DNA of 64,000 bases, from contig NZ_JACKXE010000001.1 in NCBI RefSeq assembly GCF_014212315.1, positions 3,038,001-3,102,000 of the forward strand, read 5' to 3'. The DNA comes from Nocardioides luti (GTDB lineage Bacteria; Actinomycetota; Actinomycetes; Propionibacteriales; Nocardioidaceae). Below the pieces are notes generated by a model. It was not told where the DNA came from. It did no database searches and saw only the letters and a program-made list of their open reading frames with translations. How positions within the stretch are numbered: position 1 is the stretch's first letter; each line of letters begins with the position of its first letter. Below are positions 1 to 8,791 of this stretch, one piece after another. A program made the translations under genes and the position numbers.

Positions 1-113
1 TTGAGAAGGCGACGCACAATATTGTGGCCAAGATTGACATCCACCATCTGGCCGAGATATACGATGCTTTGTATCGACGCGTCGAGCCGTCCGCAAAGCG
101 GGAAGTCTCATAA
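1..113 (+). CDS. 3' end of a truncated gene, possibly a glycosyltransferase
   Basis: Reading codons from base 3 gives 36 residues ending in ...YRRVEPSAKREVS and a TAA at 111-113. The helical tail containing 'EIYDALYRR' resembles the C-terminal helix of GT4-type glycosyltransferases, which fits the polysaccharide context, but too little is visible for a firm call. The TAA shares its last base with the ATG of the next gene (TAATG), so the two are probably translationally coupled in one operon. The rest of the gene lies upstream of the window. Confidence 0.5.
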   Translation, partial: EKATHNIVAKIDIHHLAEIYDALYRRVEPSAKREVS

Positions 114-1459
114 TGGGGGCGCTGGGCATTGATTTCGGAGCGATATTAGGTTCGCTGCCGCTGGCGCTCCTCTTGGCCGTTTCCTTGGGTGCTGCGGTCT
201 TGTACAAGTTTTCGAACGGCGCCTTCTCGGGCTCGGCCGCCATCGTTCTGCTCTTCATGGCATTTGCTTGTCTCGTGGGCATGCTGCCTTCCAAAAATCC
301 GCTTTACGACGTAAACCCGGGCACCTACTTGGCTTGGTTGACTGTCCTTGGGTTCACCTCGATGGCCATCGGCGTGATCGTCGGCAGTCGTCCCGGAAAA
401 CTTGGTGTCTCAGTCGACTCCAGTTATGAGGGTTGGGGGGCGCGGAGCGTCGCAGTGGTACTTTGGGGTGCGGCGACTGCTGCTTTGATTAACTATGGAA
501 CGGGGGATATCCCCCTCTTGGCCGCTGATATCAATCAGACGCGGCTCAACGGAACCGATGCCGGTCTGCTCGGCAGATTCTGGCCGATTATCTTCCCGCT
601 CCTCCAGTTGGGTGCGATTTCAGGATTCCTTCCGAAGTTTCGGACGGAGCGTGCCGGGCCGCGCAAGGGTGGCGTCGAGGCGTGGTTTGGCCTTCTTTGT
701 CTTGGCCTGCTGATCCTGAGTGGAAGTCGTTCCCTTGTTTTCATCCCTTTAGTTGCAATATCACTTCTTCAGATTGAGAAGCGACGCTTCGGGCTCTTGA
801 AGATCGCGGTAGGCGTCGCAATGATTCTTGTTGCGGTTGGTGTCATCGGCGCCGCCAGGGTGAATTCGGTGGAGCAGCAGAATCTACTTCGCGCAACGGG
901 GGCGGAAGCGGGGGAGGGGTGGCTGGGTAGCGCGACCGTGGCAATCGATCTGGCCCTTCAGACGGGGCCGAGAGTATGGGCGAGCGCAGAGAATAGGTTG
1001 GGTGGTGAACGAATTCACGGCGACCTTCTGGTGGGGGATATCCGAAACTTCTTCGAGCCTTCGGTCGAGCGTTCGGATCGACAGGTAACGCGGCTCATCG
1101 GCCGCGACCCGACTGTGTTGGGTGGCTCGCCGCCGACGGTCTGGGGTGGGCTCAATTTGGACTTCGGTGCATTAGGCGTGCTCCTCGGTGGCGCAGGCAT
1201 GGGATGGGTGCTGGCGCGATCTCGGGTTGGGTATCTGCGCACGCCATCGCGTGCAGCCGCACTCTGGTACGCCTACATAGGCACGTACTTCCTGCTCTCC
1301 ATCTACAGCTACGTAAGTGTTCGGCCCTCGTGGCTGGTGGCCGCAGGTTTCTGTTTGTTCGTCCGATATGCAGACAGGTATTCGAATGCGCATTCTTATG
1401 GTGTCGAAGTTCAAAGAGTTTCGAGGGGGAGTGGAGGCGCATATTCGAGACCTGTCTGA
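113..1459 (+). CDS. Wzy-like O-antigen/oligosaccharide repeat-unit polymerase
   Basis: This 448-residue protein is almost wholly hydrophobic, with about ten predicted membrane helices (first at about 7-30, then 40-58, 73-92, 112-129, and the last pair near 385-430). A large extracytoplasmic loop lies at about 255-345. The 'SGSRSLVF' segment near 205 and the overall layout match polysaccharide polymerases of the Wzy/EpsG type, which join lipid-linked repeat units at the outer face of the membrane. Sequence in this family is poorly conserved, so the call rests on topology and on the flanking glycosyltransferase genes. An O-antigen ligase is the main alternative. Its DNA is visibly AT-richer than the rest of the window. 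Confidence 0.65.
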   Translation: MGALGIDFGAILGSLPLALLLAVSLGAAVLYKFSNGAFSGSAAIVLLFMAFACLVGMLPSKNPLYDVNPGTYLAWLTVLGFTSMAIGVIVGSRPGKLGVSVDSSYEGWGARSVAVVLWGAATAALINYGTGDIPLLAADINQTRLNGTDAGLLGRFWPIIFPLLQLGAISGFLPKFRTERAGPRKGGVEAWFGLLCLGLLILSGSRSLVFIPLVAISLLQIEKRRFGLLKIAVGVAMILVAVGVIGAARVNSVEQQNLLRATGAEAGEGWLGSATVAIDLALQTGPRVWASAENRLGGERIHGDLLVGDIRNFFEPSVERSDRQVTRLIGRDPTVLGGSPPTVWGGLNLDFGALGVLLGGAGMGWVLARSRVGYLRTPSRAAALWYAYIGTYFLLSIYSYVSVRPSWLVAAGFCLFVRYADRYSNAHSYGVEVQRVSRGSGGAYSRPV

Positions 1460-2591
1460 TGGGCTCGGGCGCGGGGGGCACCAGGTTCGGCTTTTCGCTT
1501 CCGAGGATCTGCCGGAAGCGGCGCGCGCGTTCGATGTTGGTGCAACGGGATTGGCGCAACGAGCCCATGCTGCGACCCAGTTGTTGTGGAACGGGGCAGC
1601 ACGAGAGTCCGTCCTGCGAGAGATTGATGCCTTCCAACCTGACCTGGTGCACTACCACGCCATCTATCACCAACTGAGTGCGTCCGTCCTGCGAACTCAA
1701 TTTGGTGGCCCAGTTGTCATGACTTTGCACGACTACAAATTTTCCGCACCGTGCTATTCGCTGTTTCGAGATGACTCGGTCTGCGAGCTCTGCGTGGGCA
1801 AGGTGCTCCCCGTTGACGCCGTCAAATATCGGTGCGTTCGCGGCAGCGCAGTTGCGTCGTCACTATGTGCCGTGGAGGCGGTTGTTAATCGCAGAAGCTA
1901 TCTGAAGCATGTCGACAGGTTTGTTGTCCCGTCTCGCTACGCAGCCGATATTGCGTCTCGAGGGGGGGTGCCTGAGGACCGCATCGCGGTTGTTCCGTGG
2001 GGTGTTGGGAGTCGTCCCGACCATGATGGGGCCGACAGAGTCCCGTCGGCCGATTCGCGCAGATTTGCCTACGTGGGGCGACTCCACGGCAATAAGGGCA
2101 TCGGTCTGTTGCTTCAGGCATGGGAGAAACTTGCGCCAAATCATCAGGCCGAGTTGTTCATCGCTGGGGGAGGGGAGATGGCGTCTGCCGTCCTGGAGGC
2201 TGCTGCTCGAGATTCGTCGATTCACTACATGGGCGTTCTGACGTCCAAGGACGTCCAGTCACTCTTGGGTGAGACCGACTGCCTAGTTGTTCCCTCCCTT
2301 GTTCCGGAGAGTATGGGGTTGAGTGCTTTGGAGGGCATGCTTGCCGGAGTGCCAGTCCTACTCTCCGACCGGGGGGCGTTGGGAGACCTCATGGGCCCAG
2401 GCGTCGTCGCGATCCATCAGTTGTCCCCTGAAGGCCTGGCGAACGACCTGAACTCGCTAATCAGCTCTGCAGATCGTCTCAGAGACTTGCGTAAGCATCT
2501 GAGGGGAAGGGACTTGAGCCCCTACAAGGCTTCTGTGATGGTCTCCGGGATGGAACGGGTTTACATGCAGGCGGAATCGACTGGGAACTAG
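1386..2591 (+). CDS. Glycosyltransferase family 4 protein
   Basis: A 401-residue GT-B fold enzyme that should add a sugar from a nucleotide-sugar to a lipid-linked glycan at the cytoplasmic membrane face. The N-terminal acceptor domain begins MRILMVSKF and carries 'GGVEAHIRDL'. The C-terminal donor domain starts near 'FAYVGRLHGNKG' and has the E-x7-E type motif in 'PESMGLSALEGMLAG'. A four-cysteine patch (CYS...CELC...CV around residues 125-150) recalls a subgroup with a small metal-binding insert. The ATG at 1386 is preferred to a GTG at 1317 because it places the family N-terminus correctly. It overlaps the polymerase gene by 74 bases. Confidence 0.85.
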   Translation: MRILMVSKFKEFRGGVEAHIRDLSDGLGRGGHQVRLFASEDLPEAARAFDVGATGLAQRAHAATQLLWNGAARESVLREIDAFQPDLVHYHAIYHQLSASVLRTQFGGPVVMTLHDYKFSAPCYSLFRDDSVCELCVGKVLPVDAVKYRCVRGSAVASSLCAVEAVVNRRSYLKHVDRFVVPSRYAADIASRGGVPEDRIAVVPWGVGSRPDHDGADRVPSADSRRFAYVGRLHGNKGIGLLLQAWEKLAPNHQAELFIAGGGEMASAVLEAAARDSSIHYMGVLTSKDVQSLLGETDCLVVPSLVPESMGLSALEGMLAGVPVLLSDRGALGDLMGPGVVAIHQLSPEGLANDLNSLISSADRLRDLRKHLRGRDLSPYKASVMVSGMERVYMQAESTGN

Positions 2592-2752
2592 CCCCGGTTC
2601 GCGGTCGAGCCCCTGCCGGGGAGGGTGCCGTGCAAGCTTGCCTAGAGGGATCGAAATGATTCGTGCTGCGTCGTGGTGGGGCCCGTGAATGCTCGCGTCC
2701 GAAGACCTGGGCGACTCACAAGCCCTAGCACCATGACCAGGTCAGGGTTGGG

Positions 2753-4030
2753 CTAGGCCCCGCTGTTGATCATGCCAGCACCGACAGTCACTCCGGTTGC
2801 CTCATCGATCAGGATGAACGAGCCCGTCGTGCGGTTCTTCGAGTAGGGGTCGCACAGCAGCGGGACCGTCGTGCGCAGCTGGACGCGGCCGATCTCGTTG
2901 CGGCCGAGCTCCTTGGTCTCTTGGTCGCGGTGCAGCGAGTTGACGTCCAAGCGGTACTGGATGTCCTTGACCAGCGCCCGGGCCACGCGCGTGGTGTGCT
3001 TGATGGCGAGCTTCTGCCGGGGGCGGAGGGGCTCGTCGGCCATCCAGCAGATCATCGCGTCGATGTCCTGGCTGGGCTTGGGCGCGTTGTTGGCACGGGC
3101 GATCATGTCGCCGCGCGAAACGTCGACGTCGTCCTCGAGACGGACGGTGACCGACATGGGCGGGAACGCCGCGTCGAGCTCCTTGTCGTGGAGGTCGATG
3201 CCGGCGATCTTCGAGGTCATGCCGCTCGGGAGGACGACGACCTCGTCGCCCTTCTTGAGGACGCCACCCGCGACCATGCCGCCGTACCCGCGGTAGTCGT
3301 GGTGCTGGTCGGACTTGGGACGGATGACGTACTGCACGGGGAACCGGACGTCGACCAGGTCGCGGTCGGAGGCCACGTGCACGTGCTCGAGGTGGTGCAT
3401 GAGCGTGGGACCGGAGTACCACGACATCTTCTCGGACCGCGTCACGACGTTGTCGCCCTGCAGCGCGGAGATCGGGATGACCTCGAGGTCAGGGATGTTC
3501 AACTTGGTGGCGAACTGCGTGAACTCCTTGTGGATCTTCTCGTAGGTCTCCTGCGAGAAGTCGACGAGGTCCATCTTGTTCACGGCCAGCACGAGGTGGG
3601 GGACCCGCAGCAGGGACAGGATCACGGCGTGGCGACGGGACTGCTCGGTGAGACCCTGGCGGGCGTCGACCAGCACGAGGCCGAGGTCGGCGGTCGAGGC
3701 CCCGGTGACCATGTTGCGGGTGTACTGCACGTGCCCGGGGGTGTCCGCGATGATGAACTTCCGCGTCGGGGTCGCGAAGTAGCGGTACGCCACGTCGATG
3801 GTGATGCCCTGCTCGCGCTCCGAACGGAGACCGTCGGTGAGCAGCGCCAGGTCGGTGTAGTCGTAGCCCTTGCCGCGGCTGGTCGTCTCCACCGCCTCGA
3901 GCTGGTCCTCGAAGATCGACTTGGAGTCGAGCAGCAGCCGCCCGATCAGGGTGGACTTGCCGTCGTCGACGGAGCCGGCGGTCGCGAAGCGCAGCAGGTC
4001 CATCGTGTCCTGGTGGGTCTGTTCGGCCAT
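2753..4030 (-). CDS. cysN: Sulfate adenylyltransferase subunit 1 (GTPase)
   Basis: CysN is the GTPase subunit of ATP sulfurylase. It couples GTP hydrolysis to formation of adenosine 5'-phosphosulfate by CysD. Residues 19-27 form the G1 loop (GSVDDGKST), DTPGH is at 96-100 and NKMD at 151-154, followed by EF-Tu-like beta-barrel domains. At 425 residues it ends after the barrels, so unlike mycobacterial CysNC it has no fused APS kinase; that activity is supplied from 8788-10698. Its ATG overlaps the cysD stop by one base (TGATG), which indicates translational coupling. Confidence 0.96.
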   Translation of the reverse strand: MAEQTHQDTMDLLRFATAGSVDDGKSTLIGRLLLDSKSIFEDQLEAVETTSRGKGYDYTDLALLTDGLRSEREQGITIDVAYRYFATPTRKFIIADTPGHVQYTRNMVTGASTADLGLVLVDARQGLTEQSRRHAVILSLLRVPHLVLAVNKMDLVDFSQETYEKIHKEFTQFATKLNIPDLEVIPISALQGDNVVTRSEKMSWYSGPTLMHHLEHVHVASDRDLVDVRFPVQYVIRPKSDQHHDYRGYGGMVAGGVLKKGDEVVVLPSGMTSKIAGIDLHDKELDAAFPPMSVTVRLEDDVDVSRGDMIARANNAPKPSQDIDAMICWMADEPLRPRQKLAIKHTTRVARALVKDIQYRLDVNSLHRDQETKELGRNEIGRVQLRTTVPLLCDPYSKNRTTGSFILIDEATGVTVGAGMINSGA

Positions 4031-4944
4031 CAGAAGTAGCCTTCCTTCTTGCGGTCTTCCATGGCGGCCTCGCTGAAGCGGTCGTCGCCACGGGTGGCGC
4101 CGCGCTCGGTGACCCGGGCGATGGCGGTCTCGTCGATGATGGCCGCGGTGTCCGCCGCGTCGCTCTCGACGCAGCCCGTCTGGGTGCGGTCACCGACGGT
4201 ACGGAATCGGACCATCTTCTTCTCGACGGTCTCGTTGCCCTTGGGCTGGATCTCCGGCCCGATCGACAGGAGCATCCCGTCCCGCTCGACGACCTCGCGC
4301 TCGTGCGCGAAGTAGATCGCGGGGATCTCGATCTGCTCACGGTGGAGGTAGTGCCAGATGTCGAGCTCGGTCCAGTTCGACAGCGGGAAGATCCGCATGT
4401 GCTCGCCGGCGTGGATGCGGCCGTTGTAGAGGCTCCACAGCTCGGGGCGCTGCATCTTCGGGTCCCACTGGCCGAACTCGTCGCGGTGGGAGTAGACGCG
4501 CTCCTTGGCGCGGGCCTTCTCTTCGTCCCGTCGACCGCCACCGAAGGCGGCGGTGAAGCCCTCCTCCTCGATGGCGTTGAGCAGGGTGCCGGTCTGCATC
4601 CGGTTGCGGCTGGTCTTGCCGTCGTCCACGATCACGCCGCTCTTGATGGCCTCGTCGACGCTGGCGACGACGAGCCGGACACCCAGGCGGTTCACCCAGT
4701 TGTCGCGCGTCTCCAGCACCTCGGGGAAGTCCAGGCCGGTGTCGACCTGCAGGAGGGGGAACGGGATCTTCGCCGGGTAGAACGCCTTCTCTGCGAGCCG
4801 CAGCATCACGATGGAGTCCTTGCCGCCCGAGAACATCAGGGCAGGCTTCTCGAACTCGGCGGCGACCTCACGGATGATGTGGATCGACTCCGCTTCCAGC
4901 TGGTCGAGCTGACTCAGCTGGTAGTCGGCATGGGTTTCGGTCAT
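4030..4944 (-). CDS. cysD: Sulfate adenylyltransferase subunit 2
   Basis: CysD is the PP-loop catalytic subunit that adenylates sulfate. The ATP-binding motif SGGKDS is at residues 39-44. The family block 'GGRRDEEKARAKER' and the lysine-rich C-terminus ending KKEGYF are intact. The chosen ATG gives 304 residues, the usual family length; a longer open frame extends upstream without homology. It is first in a cysDN operon facing away from ugd. Its position in a polysaccharide region may mean that PAPS is used for glycan sulfation as well as for cysteine synthesis, which is an inference. Confidence 0.96.
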   Translation of the reverse strand: MTETHADYQLSQLDQLEAESIHIIREVAAEFEKPALMFSGGKDSIVMLRLAEKAFYPAKIPFPLLQVDTGLDFPEVLETRDNWVNRLGVRLVVASVDEAIKSGVIVDDGKTSRNRMQTGTLLNAIEEEGFTAAFGGGRRDEEKARAKERVYSHRDEFGQWDPKMQRPELWSLYNGRIHAGEHMRIFPLSNWTELDIWHYLHREQIEIPAIYFAHEREVVERDGMLLSIGPEIQPKGNETVEKKMVRFRTVGDRTQTGCVESDAADTAAIIDETAIARVTERGATRGDDRFSEAAMEDRKKEGYF

Positions 4945-5121
4945 GACTGACTGGGGACCTCTCGTCGGGACAGCAGGGCTCATCGTAGCCACCGGCTCCG
5001 TGCGGCGGCGAACCGCTCGTCCCCGTGTCCGCGACCTGACCAAATGTCCGAGGTGAGGACGGGACGTCACCATTGGGTGAAGTCGGCCCTCGAGCCGCCA
5101 GACCCGCCTAGACTCCGGCGC

Positions 5122-6435
5122 GTGCGTATCTCTGTCTTCGGTTGTGGTTACCTCGGCGCGGTCCATGCGGCCTGCATGACGCAGCTCGGTCACGAGGTGG
5201 TCGGCATTGACGTCATTCCAGATCATGTTGCCGCGCTCGCTCGTGGAGAGGCGCCGTTCTTCGAGCCCGGGCTCCCGGAGATCCTGGCCGAAGGTCTGGC
5301 GAGTGGTCGGCTGACCTTCACCACCGACGCCACGTCAGCCGCAGATGCGACGGTGCACTTCGTCTGTGTGGGAACGCCGCAGAAGAGGGGCGAGAACGCC
5401 GCCGACCTGGCCTACGTCCACTCCGCGATCGATGCGTTGCTTCCGATCCTCAAGGCCGGAGACGTCGTCGTCGGCAAGTCCACTGTGCCCGTCGGTACAG
5501 CGGAGTCCCTGGCAGAACGCATCGCCGAGGTCCACCCGGACGTGGAGCTGATCTGGAACCCCGAATTCCTTCGCGAAGGCTTCGCAGTTGAGGACACCCT
5601 GCGGCCGGACCGATTCGTCTACGGGCACGCGGACACTGAGGCGGGGCGAGCGGCCGCAGGCCAGTTGGACGAGGTCTACGCCGTTGCCCTCGCCAGCGGG
5701 ACCCCCAAGATCGTGGCCGACCTGGCGACGGCTCAACTGGTCAAGGTCGCTGCGAACTCGTTCCTGGCCACGAAGATCTCCTTCATCAACGCGATGGCCG
5801 AGCTGTGTGAGGCGACGGGCGCAGACGTCACCCTGCTCGCAGACGCGATCGGTCACGACAACCGGATCGGGCGCAGGTTCCTCAATGCTGGCGTCGGGTT
5901 TGGTGGTGGCTGCCTGCCCAAGGACATCCGTGCCTTCATGGCCCGAGCCGGGGAACTGGGGGTTGACCAGGCGCTTACCTTCCTGCGCGAGGTCGACTCG
6001 ATCAACATGCGTCGACGGGTACGGATGGTCGACCTGGCTCGTGAAGTGTGCGGCGGGTCGATCGTCGGCCGGCGCGTTGCCGTCCTCGGTGCCGCCTTCA
6101 AGCCCAATAGCGACGATGTTCGCGACTCGCCCGCTCTGAGCGTGGCCGCTCAGATGCAGCTGCAGGGCGCGCAGGTGACCGTCACGGACCCCGAGGCGAT
6201 CGACAACGCTGCCAAGAAGTGGCCCGAGCTCAGTTTCGCCGCCAGCGTCGACGATGCCGTCCGGGGCGCGGAGGTCGTCCTCCTGCTCACGGAGTGGAGT
6301 GAATACGTGGCACTCGATCCCGTGGCCCTGCGCGGTCAGGTGGCCAGCCCGCGGATCATCGACGGGCGCAACTGCCTCGAGCCTGCGGTGTGGCGCGACG
6401 CCGGGTGGACCTACCGAGCCCTCGGTCGCCCCTGA
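5122..6435 (+). CDS. ugd: UDP-glucose 6-dehydrogenase
   Basis: Oxidises UDP-glucose to UDP-glucuronate with two NAD+, feeding acidic polysaccharides. The N-terminal Rossmann motif GCGYLG is at residues 7-12. The catalytic cysteine lies in 'GGGCLPKD' near residue 264, and the C-terminal nucleotide-sugar-binding domain includes 'GAAFKPNSDDVRDSP'. The GTG at 5122 is chosen because it begins the Rossmann strand directly; the open frame extends upstream to 5044 with unrelated sequence. Length 437 residues is normal. It diverges from cysD and converges on manA. Confidence 0.95.
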   Translation: MRISVFGCGYLGAVHAACMTQLGHEVVGIDVIPDHVAALARGEAPFFEPGLPEILAEGLASGRLTFTTDATSAADATVHFVCVGTPQKRGENAADLAYVHSAIDALLPILKAGDVVVGKSTVPVGTAESLAERIAEVHPDVELIWNPEFLREGFAVEDTLRPDRFVYGHADTEAGRAAAGQLDEVYAVALASGTPKIVADLATAQLVKVAANSFLATKISFINAMAELCEATGADVTLLADAIGHDNRIGRRFLNAGVGFGGGCLPKDIRAFMARAGELGVDQALTFLREVDSINMRRRVRMVDLAREVCGGSIVGRRVAVLGAAFKPNSDDVRDSPALSVAAQMQLQGAQVTVTDPEAIDNAAKKWPELSFAASVDDAVRGAEVVLLLTEWSEYVALDPVALRGQVASPRIIDGRNCLEPAVWRDAGWTYRALGRP

Positions 6436-6480
6436 ATCAGCTTGTCGCCCCTCACGCCAACTCGTGGTTGATCGGCGAGG

Positions 6481-7671
6481 TCAGACCACGTCGACCAGGC
6501 GGGAGTGCAGGGCGCGGGCCGTGGGCTCGAAAGCCTGGGCAACCTCGCCGAGCCCCACGATGGCGCATCCGCGGTCGTCGGGGCCGAGGAACAACGAGTC
6601 GCCCCGACCGAGCGGCACCCGCTCCCCGCTGGCGCAGCGGACCTCGACGTCACCACCCGTGCAGATCAGGAGCGACCGCTTCGCGTCGACGACCGACACA
6701 CCGTCGGGATCCGCGTGCGAGACCTGGGTGATGGCGAGCGCGAACTCGACGTCAGCGGGGCTGAAGACCTCGGTATCGGCCAGCACGAACTCCGGGCTGA
6801 CTCGTGCGATCCGTGCCATGCCGGTCTCGCCGAGACAGTTGACCACCCCCAAGGCGTCGATGTGCTTGGTGGTGAGCCCCGCACGCAGCACGTTGTCCGA
6901 TGATGCCATGACCTCCAGGCACAGACCCTTCAGGTGCGAGTGGATGATGCCGGCCCCCAGAAAGGCGGCCTCGCCCGGCTGCAGGGTCATCCGGTTCAGC
7001 ATGAGGGACAGAATCACGCCGATGTCGTCGGGGTAGTAGGCGGCGATCTCGACCGCCGTTGCGTAGGCCCGCTTGATGTCCATGCCCAGGTTGGCGATCG
7101 CCCGACAGGCCCCGACGACCTCTCCGACCTCGGCCGCCGTGACGTGCTGTGCCAGGAGCCACTCGACGCGACGGACGATGCCGGCGAATCCGGGATCGGC
7201 GCGCAGGTCCTCGACCAGCCGCTGGGTCAGGGGCGTGCCCAGCGGCGCGAGCACCCGGAGGATCTCCACGGTGGGTCGGAAGCCGATGAGACTGTCGAAC
7301 GTCGACAGCGCGTAGACCATCTCCGGCTTGTGGTTGGCGTCCTTGTAGACGCGGTGCGGAGCGTCGAGCGGAATGCCTGCCCGCTCCTCCTCGGCGAAGC
7401 CGTCCTCGGCCTGCGACTTGCTCGGGTGCACCTGCAGGGAGAGCGGCTGGTCGGCGGCCAGCAGCTTCAGCATGAACGGCAGGTCGCCGGTGATGTCGGA
7501 CAGCGGCTTCGACGAGCCGTCGCTGCTGACAGCGGTCGACGGCTGTAGGGGGTGGGTCCCGATCCACACCTCCGCCACGGCGGTCCCTGCGGGGCGCTCG
7601 CCGAGGAAGCGCGGGATGGCGTCGGGAGAGCCCCAGGCGTAGTTCTGGACGCCGTTGCGCAGTCGGTACAT
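6481..7671 (-). CDS. manA: Mannose-6-phosphate isomerase, class I
   Basis: A zinc-dependent type I phosphomannose isomerase that interconverts fructose-6-phosphate and mannose-6-phosphate, the entry to GDP-mannose. The N-terminus 'GVQNYAWGS' and the ligands Q80 and H82 in 'LSLQVHPSKSQ' are typical. The later motifs 'GIIHSHLKG' and 'NVLRAGLT' complete the active site. Length 396 residues is normal. GDP-mannose made from this route would supply the two gmd-type genes further along. Confidence 0.94.
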   Translation of the reverse strand: MYRLRNGVQNYAWGSPDAIPRFLGERPAGTAVAEVWIGTHPLQPSTAVSSDGSSKPLSDITGDLPFMLKLLAADQPLSLQVHPSKSQAEDGFAEEERAGIPLDAPHRVYKDANHKPEMVYALSTFDSLIGFRPTVEILRVLAPLGTPLTQRLVEDLRADPGFAGIVRRVEWLLAQHVTAAEVGEVVGACRAIANLGMDIKRAYATAVEIAAYYPDDIGVILSLMLNRMTLQPGEAAFLGAGIIHSHLKGLCLEVMASSDNVLRAGLTTKHIDALGVVNCLGETGMARIARVSPEFVLADTEVFSPADVEFALAITQVSHADPDGVSVVDAKRSLLICTGGDVEVRCASGERVPLGRGDSLFLGPDDRGCAIVGLGEVAQAFEPTARALHSRLVDVV

Positions 7672-7789
7672 GGCGTCAGCGTAGGCAGTCGGGTTTGGAG
7701 GGTGTCGAGGTCGTCGGGGTCGGGACCGCCGTCACTCGCCAGCCAGGTACTCCTGGACACCGACCTGCGCTGCTCAGTGGGGGCAGAAC

Positions 7790-8791
7790 TCAGCCGGCGT
7801 CGATCTGCCGACGTCGCTTCTCGCCTTCGAGCTCGGCGACGGTGGGTGCACCGAACATGGGCAGGCCCTGCTCCTTGCGCAGCAGGCCCCAGATGAGCGG
7901 CACGACCACGATCATGACGAGGCCGATGACGGCGATCAGGATCGGGTGGGTCTCGTCGTCGCCGGCGCCGAGGGGCGCCCAGCCGGCCTTGTCGAGCAGG
8001 GCCACGCCCGACATGGTCAGCACGACCACGATGCCGCGGCGGATGAAGGACTGCGGGACCTTGGGCGCGATCTTGCTGCCGAGGATCGTGCCGGGCACCG
8101 AGCCGATGACCAGCGGGATCAGGATCGACCAGTCGAGACCGTTGATCACGATGTTGGAGATGGCCGCAGCCATGACCAGCGGGACGGCCTGGACGAGGTC
8201 GGTGCCGACGAGCTTCACGGCCGAGAGGCCGGGGTAGAGCATCAGCAGCGCGATCATGATGACCGAGCCGGAGCCCACGCTCGTGATGCCGACGAGGAGC
8301 CCGCCGAGGGCGCCGACGGCCAACGTCGCGAGCGGGCGGATGAACGGGTCGGGGTCGGCGTCGCCGACTCCGCCGCGGACGCGACGCAGGTTGACGTACA
8401 GCCGCAGGGCGTACGTCGCGGCTGCCAGCAGGAGAGCGAAGCCGATGCACTCCTTGAGCAGCGTGTCGACGGATGCCGGCTCGGAGCCGGCGACCTCGCG
8501 GATCAGCCAGGGTCCGAGCAGGGCCATCGGCACCGAGCCGATGATCAGCCACTTCGCGAGCTTGAAGTTGGGTGACCCCTCCTTGGCGTGGGTGATCGCC
8601 CCTCCGGTCTTGTAGATCGCGGCCGCCGTGAGGTCGGCGGTGACGACCGTCGAGGCGTCGCCGACGCCCAGGAAGATCAGCGCCGGTGTCATCAGGGCGC
8701 CACCACCCATGCCGGTGAGACCGACCACGATGCCGACGAAGAAGCCGGCCGCAACGATCGAGAAGAAGGTGGTGGTGATGAGGTCGTTCAT
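7790..8791 (-). CDS. TauE/SafE (TSUP) family membrane exporter
   Basis: A 333-residue integral membrane protein with about eight helices. It carries the family's first-repeat motif 'GLTGMGGGALMTP' near residues 24-36, and its second half has a matching inverted repeat around 'GGLLVGITSVGSGS'. TSUP proteins move sulfite, sulfonates or related oxyanions. The ATG overlaps the stop of the APS-kinase fusion by four bases (ATGA), so the two are co-translated, which supports a sulfur-linked role such as sulfite or sulfate release. The substrate is not proven by sequence. Confidence 0.85.
   Translation of the reverse strand: MNDLITTTFFSIVAAGFFVGIVVGLTGMGGGALMTPALIFLGVGDASTVVTADLTAAAIYKTGGAITHAKEGSPNFKLAKWLIIGSVPMALLGPWLIREVAGSEPASVDTLLKECIGFALLLAAATYALRLYVNLRRVRGGVGDADPDPFIRPLATLAVGALGGLLVGITSVGSGSVIMIALLMLYPGLSAVKLVGTDLVQAVPLVMAAAISNIVINGLDWSILIPLVIGSVPGTILGSKIAPKVPQSFIRRGIVVVLTMSGVALLDKAGWAPLGAGDDETHPILIAVIGLVMIVVVPLIWGLLRKEQGLPMFGAPTVAELEGEKRRRQIDAG

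Noticed and set aside
2592..2752. Possible terminator or RNA between the glycosyltransferase and cysN
   Set aside because: No stable stem with a T-tract was seen in the 161-base gap, and the two genes converge without a clear signal.
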